Positions 30,327 through 38,743 of a stretch of DNA of 38,841 bases are shown here, in pieces. The notes beneath the pieces are model-generated. The model had not been told where the DNA came from, did no database searches, and saw nothing but the letters and a program-made list of their open reading frames with translations. Within the stretch, counting starts at the first letter, position 1. Every line of letters starts with the position of its first letter. The position numbers and the translations under genes are program-made. The stretch comes from Halobiforma nitratireducens JCM 10879 (GTDB lineage Archaea > Halobacteriota > Halobacteria > Halobacteriales > Natrialbaceae): the NCBI RefSeq assembly GCF_000337895.1, contig NZ_AOMA01000146.1:1-38841 (forward strand). The letters are read 5' to 3'.

Positions 30327-33017
30327 CTACAGCTCTCGGATCGTGATCCCTTCCGGCTGGAGGAGCACGCCGACCGTATCCGTTTCCTCGCCGAACGTCT
30401 CCTCGTGGGACGTGATGTCGTCGACGCCGGCCCCGACCTCGAATCGGTCGGCGTCGGGCAGACACTCGAACGTCCGACGCTCGTTTTCCGCAATCTCGAA
30501 GTCCTCGATGAAGACGACGTCGTTCCCGGATTTGACCCGAACCCGCACCAGCGACGCTCGAGGCAGATCGTTCCGTACGACGACCGTCCCCGACTCGCCG
30601 ACCGGGACGGCCTCGAGGACGGTGTTACGCAGTTGGCGAACCTGAGCACGGACGGCGGCCGGATTCTCTCGGTACTTGAGCGCACCAGCGCCGATCGCGA
30701 CGAGGCCCAGAACCGACGCGAGAACGGCAACGATACCGGTGAGGCCGACCGGGAGCGACGGGAGCGAAAGCGACGAGTCCGAGGCCATCTCGTCGGCCGT
30801 CGTCGTGTCACTGTACGTATCGTCGGCGGTGGTCGCACCGTAGGCGTACGTCCCCGGATCGGCGGTCGGCACACCGGCCGACAGTGTCTCCGACTCGTCC
30901 GGCTCGAGCGTGAGCTCCTGGGTACGGATCGGGTCGCCATCGAACGTGAGCTCGACCGTCTGGGTCCCGGTCGCCCCACCTTCGTTGACGAGCGTGCCGA
31001 TCACCCCGATCTCGGAGTCGGGATCGTCAGCCCCCTCGATACGGACATCTTCGACCGCGAACACGGGGACGTTGTCCCGTACTTCGACCGTCCTGGTCTC
31101 GGCCGCGTCACCGGTGCTCGCCCGGAGTTCGAGTCGAGGTGGGGCATCGTCGGTGAGGTCGAACGCGACAGTTTCGGTCGTCGACTCGCCACCCTCGAGA
31201 GAGATCGTTCGGTTCCGCGTCGCGTTGTCGGCAGCGACCGGGTTCACCGTTTCGATCGTCAAAGTGTCCTGTCCGGGCGTTTCACCGACATCTTCGACCG
31301 ATACCGTCGTCTCGAGCGTATCGTTGCGCGCTGCCGGATCGGTAACGTCGACGAACTCGAGGTCGGTTCGGCGATCGAACACAACGGTCGCGTTCTCACC
31401 TGGCGTCGCGATGACGACATCCTGAATCGGCGGGTCGGTCTCGTTGCGGTCGAACACGAACGTCTCGTTCGTCGGCGACGGGTCCGTCACCGTCACGTTT
31501 CGCTGTTCTTCGACTGTACCGTCGATCGTGAAATTCGCCGGGAACGTGGTTTGGCCGGTCGGCGTCTCGCCGTCGTAGTCAAACGTTGCGTCGACCTCGA
31601 GTTCGCCGGTCAGGTTCAGCTGATCGACGTTCGTCTCGGTGATCGTTGCCTCGATGTTGTTCTCGTGTTCCTCTCGAGTGAGCAATGGGACATCGACAGT
31701 GTGCGTATCGGTACGGCTCGTCACCATCGCTTCGACTTCCGGCAGGTCGTCGCCGTCGGTTTCGTACCTGAACGTTTCGGTCGTCGAACTTCCCGGGGAC
31801 AGCGACCGTACCTGCGTCTCCTGCTCTTCTCCGTCGACGAAGAAGCTGATCGGATAGCGCTGCTCTCCCGGTGGCTCAGCGCCGTACCGATCGATTTCGA
31901 CATCGACGATGAGATCGCCGCCCTCCACTGGCCGATTCGTGTCGGTGATAGCGACGGCTACGCCCGCAGCACCGATATCCACGTCAGCGGTGTCCACGTC
32001 ACCACTTCCATCGTGGTCGTCGAGAGAAAGTTCGACTTCGACTTCGTCGGCGAGGTAGTCTCCCGTCTTGGTTTCGTGGAAGAACGTCAGCGGGGTCCGA
32101 TCGTTCCCGTCGACGCTGATGGTATCCTCCGACGTGGCTCGAACGTTGCCACTGGAATCCAGCAAGCGGAACGTGATAGTTTCACCGGACGCGTGGGCCC
32201 ACATCGAGTTGGATACTTCGGCATCGACCGCCAGGGTTTCACCTTCCTCGACGTCGGTGACGTCAGTAATGTTTACGTCCAGATCGACAGTATTGTGTTT
32301 CGAATAGGTAACAGGATCGTCGCCGACGACGATCGGATCGCCGCTCCCGGCAGTCCGGACGATTCCATCGCCCCGATCTATCTCGAGTTCGTCCCGTACC
32401 GTGTTGTTCTCGCCGACGATGACGAGGTCCGGATCATTCTCGACGCGTTCGATGGGCCGATTGTCGATACTCGAATCTCCACTGTCGACCGTCGCAACGT
32501 CTCCGTTCGTCGTCTGTAGAACTCTGTGGTCGTAGTCGTCGTGTTCGTCGATGACGAGTTCATCACCTCCGGCGGAGACCGCCGGGTCTGGTGGAAGATT
32601 CTCGACGATCGAACCCGAAACGACGTGTTCGTCTTCGAACCGTACGACGGCGAGATCGTCTTCTGGCGGACCGATCGGGCTCTCGAGCGGACTCGCAACG
32701 GCTTCGTGTGTGGTTCTCTCTTCGGCCCCAATGGACGGGGAGTGGTGTCCATCCGTGGCGGAGAGAGCATGGGAGTGGTCGTCGTCGCTCGAAGGTCCAG
32801 GGTCGATACCGACGCTAGCCCCCGCGGCGAAAGAGGTTCCGAAGCCGACGAGGAAAACGAACACGAGAGCGAGGACGAGAAGAGTTACCGCCGTTCCGGT
32901 GGAGCGGTTACATTCCCCTTCAGTCGAAAGACGAGCTACCCGAATACGGGAGGGAACGAAACGACAGAGGGAGGCTCGCAAAGAGGACCCTACGGCGGAG
33001 ATGGAAGTTACGTTCAT
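30327..33017 (-). CDS. Large surface protein with Ig/CARDB-like repeats and a cytoplasmic tail
   Basis: The 896-residue protein has a first hydrophobic segment at about 44-67 (VTLLVLALVFVFLVGFGTSF), as in haloarchaeal exported proteins with a long basic lead. The extracellular part is acidic and rich in beta-sandwich repeats (about 230-740) of CARDB type, with recurring SxTTETFRY, GDYLADEVEVELSL and GESTTETVAFDLTD strands, and many N-x-S/T sites. A single membrane helix at 757-779 follows, then a cytoplasmic domain of about 115 residues (VVVRNDLPRASLVRVRVKSG, DFEIAENERRTFECLPDADR). The cytoplasmic part is unusual for an S-layer protein. Being beside che and archaellin genes, it may be a motility- or adhesion-linked surface protein. 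A TATATTACG element lies about 47 bases before ATG 33017. Confidence 0.75.
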   Translation of the reverse strand: MNVTSISAVGSSLRASLCRFVPSRIRVARLSTEGECNRSTGTAVTLLVLALVFVFLVGFGTSFAAGASVGIDPGPSSDDDHSHALSATDGHHSPSIGAEERTTHEAVASPLESPIGPPEDDLAVVRFEDEHVVSGSIVENLPPDPAVSAGGDELVIDEHDDYDHRVLQTTNGDVATVDSGDSSIDNRPIERVENDPDLVIVGENNTVRDELEIDRGDGIVRTAGSGDPIVVGDDPVTYSKHNTVDLDVNITDVTDVEEGETLAVDAEVSNSMWAHASGETITFRLLDSSGNVRATSEDTISVDGNDRTPLTFFHETKTGDYLADEVEVELSLDDHDGSGDVDTADVDIGAAGVAVAITDTNRPVEGGDLIVDVEIDRYGAEPPGEQRYPISFFVDGEEQETQVRSLSPGSSTTETFRYETDGDDLPEVEAMVTSRTDTHTVDVPLLTREEHENNIEATITETNVDQLNLTGELEVDATFDYDGETPTGQTTFPANFTIDGTVEEQRNVTVTDPSPTNETFVFDRNETDPPIQDVVIATPGENATVVFDRRTDLEFVDVTDPAARNDTLETTVSVEDVGETPGQDTLTIETVNPVAADNATRNRTISLEGGESTTETVAFDLTDDAPPRLELRASTGDAAETRTVEVRDNVPVFAVEDVRIEGADDPDSEIGVIGTLVNEGGATGTQTVELTFDGDPIRTQELTLEPDESETLSAGVPTADPGTYAYGATTADDTYSDTTTADEMASDSSLSLPSLPVGLTGIVAVLASVLGLVAIGAGALKYRENPAAVRAQVRQLRNTVLEAVPVGESGTVVVRNDLPRASLVRVRVKSGNDVVFIEDFEIAENERRTFECLPDADRFEVGAGVDDITSHEETFGEETDTVGVLLQPEGITIREL

Positions 33018-33157
33018 CGAGGCGGCACCAGTCGTGTGTTCGCAACTGTTTGCAGGGGCCCGTAATATACTCTCTGGGCGATTGTGTAAACAGAGCTGAT
33101 AGGATCGGAAGAACGGCCGACGCGCTTTTCACCCATTGGTGAGACGATACCGTAACG

Positions 33158-33907
33158 ATGACTACGGGTCGCGGGCGTGCGATCGACGATACTGACACCA
33201 CTACCGCCGACGAGCTCGAGGACGAGCGCCGACGCCGATCGGCGACATCTCGAGAGTCAGCCGGGCGATCGACGCTGAGCCGCCGACAGGCGCTGTCGGC
33301 CCTCGGATCGGTGTCGATCGCAGCGACGGCTGGCTGCCTGAGCTCGCCACTGAACGTCTTCAGCGACCAGACCGAAGTGACGCCGACCGAACCCGGCGAG
33401 AACCCGGACGGAACACCGGGCGAGTTCTACTTCCTGCTCGAGCAAAACGGAATCGGGGTCGACGAACTGTATCACAACCCCGAAGAAGGCGAACTCATCC
33501 TGTTCTACGAATCCGACGCCGACGATTTCCCCGAATCCGACGCCGAGATCGGAACGATCTACCAGGTGTTCAGCGGCGGTCTCATCGACCGCGGCTCGGA
33601 CGTCGAGTACCTGTTTACCGAGGTCAAGGGCGGGTTCGACGGGCAGGTCGACGGCTGGCGGATCGAGCGGCGTTGGGTCGAACAACACCAAAACGGAGAG
33701 ATCGACGAGCACGAACTGTGGGAGAACATCGTCGATCACAAAGTCTACGAGGGTGAGCACCGCTATCTGGACGAAGATCAACTCGAGGAAGCAGACGGTG
33801 CTGACGGAAACCGAGACGGAGACGGAAACGGAAACGGAACGGGCAGTGAAACCGACGCCGACAGCGATGATCACGCAGGTGACGACGGTGAGGACGAGGA
33901 CGAGTGA
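33158..33907 (+). CDS. TAT-dependent lipoprotein
   Basis: The 249-residue protein has a long N-terminus, then a twin-arginine signal with lipobox (LSRRQALSALGSVSIAATAG followed by Cys60). It is exported folded and lipid-anchored at that Cys. The mature domain (about 80-205) starts PGEFYFLLEQNGIGVDELYH and contains GELILFYESDADDFPESDAE and EVKGGFDGQVDGWRIERRWV; I do not recognise it. The last 40 residues are acidic low-complexity (Gly, Asp and Glu repeats). The start is ATG 33158; a shorter start is not evident. It is divergent from the large surface protein. Confidence 0.8.
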   Translation: MTTGRGRAIDDTDTTTADELEDERRRRSATSRESAGRSTLSRRQALSALGSVSIAATAGCLSSPLNVFSDQTEVTPTEPGENPDGTPGEFYFLLEQNGIGVDELYHNPEEGELILFYESDADDFPESDAEIGTIYQVFSGGLIDRGSDVEYLFTEVKGGFDGQVDGWRIERRWVEQHQNGEIDEHELWENIVDHKVYEGEHRYLDEDQLEEADGADGNRDGDGNGNGTGSETDADSDDHAGDDGEDEDE

Positions 33908-34192
33908 TTCCAGTACAGGATCGGCCATCGCTCTCGCTTCGACGATCGTACTCGGACGCGACGTCGGATTCGGTTCCAGTCCCGCACCCGAGATCGACAT
34001 CGACCCCGACGACAGTCTCGAGTCCGAGAGCCCAGCCCAAGCCGACGACGGCAAGAACGTTGAATATTCACCGGTCGAACAGATACGAACGACAACGATA
34101 ACGACGACGCCAGCGACGACCGACGATACCGACGCGACCACCGTACTCGCGGCGTACCGGTCCCGATCGATGGTGTGACGGTGATCTAGAAG

Positions 34193-35455
34193 ATGTCCCT
34201 ATTCGAACTCGAGCGCAACGCCGAATTCGAACGTCTCGTCGAGATCCTCGAGGAGAGTTCGAACGACGACGTGCGACGGCGAGCAGCGGAGATACTCGGG
34301 AGTCTGGAATCCGAAACCGACGACGCACGCTATCCGCGCGACGACGTCGTCGACGCGCTCGTCACCGCATCACAGGAAGACGACGGCGACGATGTCCGAG
34401 CGGCAGCCATCGACGCTCTCGATCAGTACGGCCAGGACGCACTCGAGACGTTCATCGGCGAGGTTTCGGGCCAGGAGATCGAGGGCGTCGCCGAGTGGAA
34501 GAAAGCGAAGGTACTGGCACAAGGGCTGACCGCCGACCGGCCCGAACTACGGATGGCAGCCGCAACCGGTCTCGGCCGGATCGGCGAGGACAACGTCGTC
34601 AAACCGCTGGTCGAACGTCTCGAGGACACGGACCCACGCGTCCGGACGCGGGTCGCGCGTGCGCTCGGTCGAATCGGGTCTCCCGAGTGCGTTCCAGCGC
34701 TCTCCAAGCGACTACACCAGGACCGGTACGGCGTTCGCGTCGAGGTCGCGTACGCGCTGGCCGACATCGGGACGAACAACGCTTTGCGGGAGTTGGTAGA
34801 CGTTGCCGACGCGGACGACGAACGGCTGCGACGTATCGCCGTCGACGCGCTCGGACGGCTCGGCAGCGTCGAAGCCGTCGAAGTGCTCGCCGGAGCACTG
34901 CGAGACGAGTCCGAAAGCGTCCGTCGAACCGCGATGTTCTCGCTGGTCCAGTTGCTGTCCGAGGCACCGGCCGACGCGAGCCACAAAGTGCGAGAGAAGA
35001 TCGTCGGCGAACTCGAGGCCGTCACCGAGAGCGAAGTCGTACAGCCGCTGATCGACATCCTCGATCGGAGCACGGAGACGGCCCAGCGTCGGAACGCGGC
35101 GTGGTTGCTGGGACGAATCGCGACCGACGAGTATCGTCGCGAGGCCCAGAACGCGTTGATCGAGACGTTGGCCGACGACGACGAGATGACCTCGAAGTTC
35201 GCCGCGACGAGTCTGTCGCTTTTGGACGGCGACAACCTCGAGAGGCGGCTGCTCGATCTGGTCGAAGACGACGCCCGGGACGAAGAGGCCCGCGTAAAGG
35301 CGCTGTTCGTCCTCGGAAAGATCGGCACCGAGACCTCACGAAACAGGCTCTCCGGGTTCGTCGATCGAACCGAAAGCGATCGGTTGCGGAAACGAGGCTT
35401 CTCCGCTCTCTCGAAACTCGGCGGCGCTGGGATGCCGAGTGGTGACTTCGCATGA
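34193..35455 (+). CDS. HEAT-repeat protein of the chemotaxis-archaellum cluster
   Basis: The 420-residue protein is made of about ten HEAT/PBS-type helical repeats, each with a DxxVRxxAAxALGxIG-like unit: DDVRRRAAEILGSLE, ELRMAAATGLGRIGEDNVVK, DPRVRTRVARALGRIGSPEC, AYALADIGTNNALRELVDVA. In Halobacterium salinarum a HEAT-domain protein encoded beside cheF interacts with chemotaxis proteins; this gene has the same position. The TGA stop (35453-35455) overlaps the cheF ATG (35452-35454) in ATGA, which indicates translational coupling. The start at ATG 34193 gives MSLFELERNAEFERLVEIL. Confidence 0.88.
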   Translation: MSLFELERNAEFERLVEILEESSNDDVRRRAAEILGSLESETDDARYPRDDVVDALVTASQEDDGDDVRAAAIDALDQYGQDALETFIGEVSGQEIEGVAEWKKAKVLAQGLTADRPELRMAAATGLGRIGEDNVVKPLVERLEDTDPRVRTRVARALGRIGSPECVPALSKRLHQDRYGVRVEVAYALADIGTNNALRELVDVADADDERLRRIAVDALGRLGSVEAVEVLAGALRDESESVRRTAMFSLVQLLSEAPADASHKVREKIVGELEAVTESEVVQPLIDILDRSTETAQRRNAAWLLGRIATDEYRREAQNALIETLADDDEMTSKFAATSLSLLDGDNLERRLLDLVEDDARDEEARVKALFVLGKIGTETSRNRLSGFVDRTESDRLRKRGFSALSKLGGAGMPSGDFA

Positions 35456-36315
35456 GCAAGTCCGAACAGAAACTCGCGGACGTAACCGGTCAGTTCACAC
35501 AGGTGATGCGGGACGGCCGGAAGCTTTCCGACACCGACTGGTCGAACGGCAGGATCATCCTGTCGAACAAGCGGATCGTCATCGCGAGCAACGATGGAAA
35601 GGCGACGATTCCGCTGTCGGAGATACAGTCGATCCGCGGTCGCTACGACGTCAACCAGACCGTCGCGAAGGTTTCAGACTACATCAGCATCAACTACGGA
35701 GCCGACGTCTACCTCGTCTCGATGGGCAACGTCGAGGAGTTCGAACTCCAGATACAGAAGGCCATTCTGGACGGGGAGATCGTCCTCATCAAACACCCCG
35801 CGGTGAAAGGCGGGGTCGTCCAGGACAGCTCCTGGGAGAAAGCTCGCGTGAAGATCAACGAGGGAGTCGCGAACTTCGCCGTCGAGTCCGGCTCGCTGGT
35901 CCAGATCGAGGTCGACGACGTCGGTACCGTCGAAAGCGAGGAGCGAACCGTCCGCTCGAAGGAACGACCCGTTATCGAAGCCGAACACACCGAAGACGGC
36001 TCGAGCGTCCAGACGTATCTGTCGGGTGGCTCCCAGAACTGCGCGATCCTGAAGTCGGTACTGGATCGTGGGGCCGAGAAAAACGCCTCCCAGATCGAGC
36101 TCTCGGGGAAAGAAGAGGAAGTGTTGATGGCGATCTATTCCGGTGTCTCGCCGTTCGAGGTCCCCGAGTTCCTCGACATGAACATCGACGAAGTCGAAGA
36201 AATCTACGAGCGACTGATCGAACTGGACGTCCTCGAGGAGGTACGGGTACGACGGGAAGTGGCGTTGAAGCCACGTGGACGGAACATCGCGAGCGAAGCG
36301 ATGAACAGCAAGTGA
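35452..36315 (+). CDS. cheF: CheF, archaeal chemotaxis-archaellum adaptor
   Basis: This 287-residue soluble protein is specific to motile archaea. In Halobacterium, CheF links phospho-CheY and the CheC/CheD proteins to the archaellum switch components FlaCE and FlaD. The N-terminal domain is recognisable from MSKSEQKLADVTGQFTQVMR and the GRIILSNKRIVIASNDGKAT strand pattern, with IPLSEIQSIRGRYDVNQTVA. The second domain has YLSGGSQNCAILKSVLDRGA and ends in a winged-helix-like EVEEIYERLIELDVLEEVRV. A single cheF copy is present in the window. The overlap with the HEAT gene supports the start ATG 35452. Confidence 0.92.
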   Translation: MSKSEQKLADVTGQFTQVMRDGRKLSDTDWSNGRIILSNKRIVIASNDGKATIPLSEIQSIRGRYDVNQTVAKVSDYISINYGADVYLVSMGNVEEFELQIQKAILDGEIVLIKHPAVKGGVVQDSSWEKARVKINEGVANFAVESGSLVQIEVDDVGTVESEERTVRSKERPVIEAEHTEDGSSVQTYLSGGSQNCAILKSVLDRGAEKNASQIELSGKEEEVLMAIYSGVSPFEVPEFLDMNIDEVEEIYERLIELDVLEEVRVRREVALKPRGRNIASEAMNSK

Positions 36316-36355
36316 CGGATTCGGGTTTTGCGCGACAAAAACGCGAGCGTTAGTT

Positions 36356-36410
36356 TGCCCTCCTTGCGACTGTCGCAGGGTTGTTTCTCGTTTCGTGAGA
36401 TCGGAGGGCA
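36356..36410 (+). other. Three-way junction-like inverted repeat after cheF
   Basis: Outer arms TGCCCTCC (36356-36363) and GGAGGGCA (36403-36410) pair perfectly. Inside are two small stems: TGCGA/TCGCA (36365-36369, 36373-36377) and TCTCG/TGAGA (36386-36390, 36396-36400, one G-U pair). It starts 41 bases after the cheF stop. It may be a terminator, an RNA element or a tiny mobile-element relic. Confidence 0.4.
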
Positions 36411-36613
36411 TCCGAGTCTGTGCAACGAGAGACGAGGCCGTCCTCGCTGGTCGCAACTCGAAAGCGTTCTGTTGTGATCGTGACTACGGAACGCTGTGCC
36501 ACCAAAGCGAGTATCAGTAAGACGGTCAGGGAGTCACAGATACGACTCCGATCGGTCAGGGCAACTCGAGACGCGAGGTCGCGAGAAAAACGATCCCAAT
36601 GCGAGAGGAGGAG

Positions 36614-36823
36614 CTACTCGGTCGCCTTCGAATCCTGTTTGAGATAGCTGACGTCACGCTCGAGTTCGTACCCCTGGGGAACCCCCACCTTCTCGAGACA
36701 GTCGCCACAGATCGGCTTCGCGTAGGATCGGTTGTTAGTTTTGCCGAGGACGTTGGCGTCGTCAAGCGAGAGGAGTTCGTCACAGCGGCTACACTCTACC
36801 TTGTCGCCGTCGATGATTTCCAT
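36614..36823 (-). CDS. Small zinc-ribbon (CPxCG-related) protein
   Basis: The 69-residue protein is MEIIDGDKVECSRCDELLSL followed by DDANVLGKTNNRSYAKPICG and DCLEKVGVPQ. Four cysteines (Cys11, Cys14, Cys39, Cys42) in two CxxC pairs should bind one zinc ion. Such tiny zinc-finger proteins are common in haloarchaea, and several affect motility and biofilm formation, but no role is assigned to this one. ATG 36823 is supported by a TATA element CACTTATCC centred about 28 bases upstream (36847-36855). Confidence 0.78.
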   Translation of the reverse strand: MEIIDGDKVECSRCDELLSLDDANVLGKTNNRSYAKPICGDCLEKVGVPQGYELERDVSYLKQDSKATE

Positions 36824-37408
36824 GCTACAGCAAGGGGAAAGCGACGGGATAAGTGCCACGGCCGTGGGTGAGGTCACGTGAACGAGGGTCAGCCCACGGC
36901 AAACGACGAGTCGGATTCGGTCGGCGAGGTCTCATACGGATTGCTGTAACTCTCTACTGCCGATGGCCGACCCGTTCTGGTGATCGACAGGAAGTGACTA
37001 CAGGAACCCGTATCAGCAGGCTGGTCGGAGTCGAGCGGGGACGCCGAACGGTGGCTCGACTTTGGGGTGGTGGGGAAAGCGACGGGGGAAGTGGGAGAGA
37101 GAGAGAAGAGCTGAGACGAGACGGACCACTCGACTGCGTGGGACGGGACTCGAGCAACGCGATACGAGGACGACGTGTTGGTTGCCGGACCAGTGTGCCT
37201 ACTTAGGGATGGGGGATTCGGCGAGTAGATATAAAAGTGAAGAGCGAAACTCGGCAAGTAGATTTATACGGTAGAGGCCGTGGCAAGTAGAATTAAGTGC
37301 GGTACGGGCGGCGAGTAGATTTAATACCGGACAATAAAAATCGACGGTCACGTTCCGGCGGCTACTGAACACGTGGTGTTCGGGGGAAGCCGGACGACCT
37401 AACAAACA
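36824..37408. other. Long upstream region of the archaellin gene
   Basis: No gene is supported in these 585 bases. The right part contains the four tandem elements described in the next entry. The middle part (37070-37140) is purine-rich on the plus strand with repeated GGGAGAG-type runs. The left edge carries the promoter of the divergent zinc-ribbon gene. Confidence 0.5.
37220..37340 (+). promoter_or_regulatory. Tandem archaellin promoter elements (four copies)
   Basis: Four copies of GGC[G/A]AGTAGA followed by an AT-rich TATA-like tail begin at 37220, 37253, 37282 and 37310, spaced 33, 29 and 28 bases (about three helix turns). The tails are TATAAAAG, TTTATACG, ATTAAGTG and TTTAATAC. A further ACAATAAAAATC at 37331-37342 may be the working TATA box. 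A fifth copy of the element lies upstream of the second archaellin (38610). They may be overlapping promoters or regulator sites. Confidence 0.65.
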
Positions 37409-38347
37409 ATGTTCGAACGAGTAACAGACGAGGAAGAACGCGGTCAGGTGGGTATCGGTACCCTCATCGTGTTCATCGCGATGGTGCTTGTCGCAGCGAT
37501 CGCGGCAGGGGTACTGATCAACACCGCGGGTCTCCTGCAGTCTCAGGCAGAGGCAACGGGTCAAGAGAGTACGGCACAGGTCTCCAACGTCGTCCAGATC
37601 GATTCAGCGACCGGGCAGGTTGCTGAGCTCTTCGATGAGGACGAGCAGTTCGACAACGTTGATATTACAGTAGTGGATGAACACGACGACGACATCGGAG
37701 ATAGTGTAACAATCACTGCTGAGACAGGAGACACTGCGCAATTCGATCTCCAAGACGCTGAGGATAGTGAAGACTCCGACGAAATCAATGTTCTCGGTGT
37801 AGACGAACTCAACGTTGAGGTCGACGACACTGGTGACTTCACCACCACGGTCTCGGAAGACTTCACAGTCGGTGTCGTGAACGAAGCAGACGAAATCGAA
37901 ATCACCATAACCGGGGACACTACCGACGAGTTCGACCTCGAGAGCCCCGACGAATACGAGGGCAACGAGTACGCCGTCTACGAGGCGTCGATGATGGTCT
38001 CGCTCGGCCCAGGCTCGGACCCGGTTGACCTCAGCTCGGCCACCTTCGAGTTCGTTGGCGACGACACCGAGCGCGGCACGGCCGCTGAGCTCGACGATCT
38101 CGACATCCACGAACTCGAGAACGGTGACGGCGGCACCCTCGGCGAAGACGGCGACTTCCAGGGTATCCTCGAGGCTGACAACCAGCTCGAGATCGAACTG
38201 CACCTGACTGGAGCCAACGACAACTTCTCCCCGCTTCAGTCCGGTGAGTCCGCAGAGTTCCTGATCACGACTGCTGACGGCTCTCAGACGGTCGAGATGC
38301 TGATGGCACCCTCGACGCTGACCGAGACGTCCGCAGTGACGCTGTAA
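37409..38347 (+). CDS. arlB: Archaellin (archaeal flagellin) 1
   Basis: The 312-residue filament subunit of the archaellum has a class III signal sequence [20 protein letters not shown]. It is cleaved by the PibD/ArlK peptidase probably after Gly12, leaving the hydrophobic helix [20 protein letters not shown] that forms the filament core. The globular part is acidic and beta-rich, with [20 protein letters not shown] near 190-210 and the conserved end [14 protein letters not shown]. Most haloarchaeal archaellins have about 200 residues. This one is longer because of an insert (about 75-180) with more AT-rich codons than its flanks. It is assembled by the Arl machinery, whose genes are not in this window. 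The stop is followed by a T-rich terminator. Confidence 0.95.
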   Translation: MFERVTDEEERGQVGIGTLIVFIAMVLVAAIAAGVLINTAGLLQSQAEATGQESTAQVSNVVQIDSATGQVAELFDEDEQFDNVDITVVDEHDDDIGDSVTITAETGDTAQFDLQDAEDSEDSDEINVLGVDELNVEVDDTGDFTTTVSEDFTVGVVNEADEIEITITGDTTDEFDLESPDEYEGNEYAVYEASMMVSLGPGSDPVDLSSATFEFVGDDTERGTAAELDDLDIHELENGDGGTLGEDGDFQGILEADNQLEIELHLTGANDNFSPLQSGESAEFLITTADGSQTVEMLMAPSTLTETSAVTL

Positions 38348-38350
38348 CCG

Positions 38351-38372
38351 GACGGACCGTCTTTCTTTTCGT
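38351..38372 (+). terminator. Archaellin 1 terminator
   Basis: A short inverted repeat GACG/CGTC (38351-38354, 38358-38361) is followed directly by CTTTCTTTTC (38361-38370). T-rich tracts are the main archaeal termination signal. It lies 3 bases after the stop codon. Confidence 0.5.
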
Positions 38373-38609
38373 CCTTCACAGTGCCGCGATAGTCACGTCA
38401 ATCAGCTCGGTATTCTTTTCTAGAGGGACCCCCCAACGGACCGGGAAACCAGCGGCTATTATTGAAAGATGTATAACTTGTACCGGCGCATTAGCCGATA
38501 CTGAACAGACAGTACGATCACATGATTCCGTATTAGAAGGGCTCCAGGGAACGTCGAGATGTGGTAATCGAGACGGAAGACATCGCCTATGCGCGCTTTC
38601 TGTGGAGTT

Positions 38610-38628
38610 GGCAAGTAGAGTTAAATAC
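38610..38628 (+). promoter_or_regulatory. Archaellin 2 promoter element (fifth copy)
   Basis: GGCAAGTAGA (38610-38619) followed by GTTAAATAC repeats the element seen four times before archaellin 1. It is 134 bases before ATG 38744; the last copy before archaellin 1 is 99 bases from its ATG. TTATTACACGG at 38649-38659 is a further AT-rich element nearer the gene. Confidence 0.55.
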
Positions 38629-38743
38629 TGTCAAAACGGCGAACAGCCTTATTACACGGTAGTTAGAAACAGTTGATACGTTCCGGCAGTTTCCCGGCAA
38701 CGACACGGGAGGGGAGATGTCGGACGCAAAACAACGCACAATC

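Larger units (their letters stand above)
38348..38743. other. Region between the two archaellin genes
   Basis: The region has no gene. It holds the probable terminator of archaellin 1 at its left end, an AT-rich stretch near 38455-38480 and one copy of the promoter-like element at 38610. The second archaellin therefore probably has its own promoter. Confidence 0.55.

Noticed and set aside
30405-32519. Plus-strand open frame of 704 codons
   Set aside because: Opposite the large surface protein, whose signal, repeats and membrane helix are consistent; this frame is Arg/Asp-rich without motifs.
33753-34178. Plus-strand open frame after the TAT lipoprotein
   Set aside because: Thr-rich frame begun inside the lipoprotein's acidic repeat tail. 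No start signal and no domain; the gap 33908-34192 appears empty.
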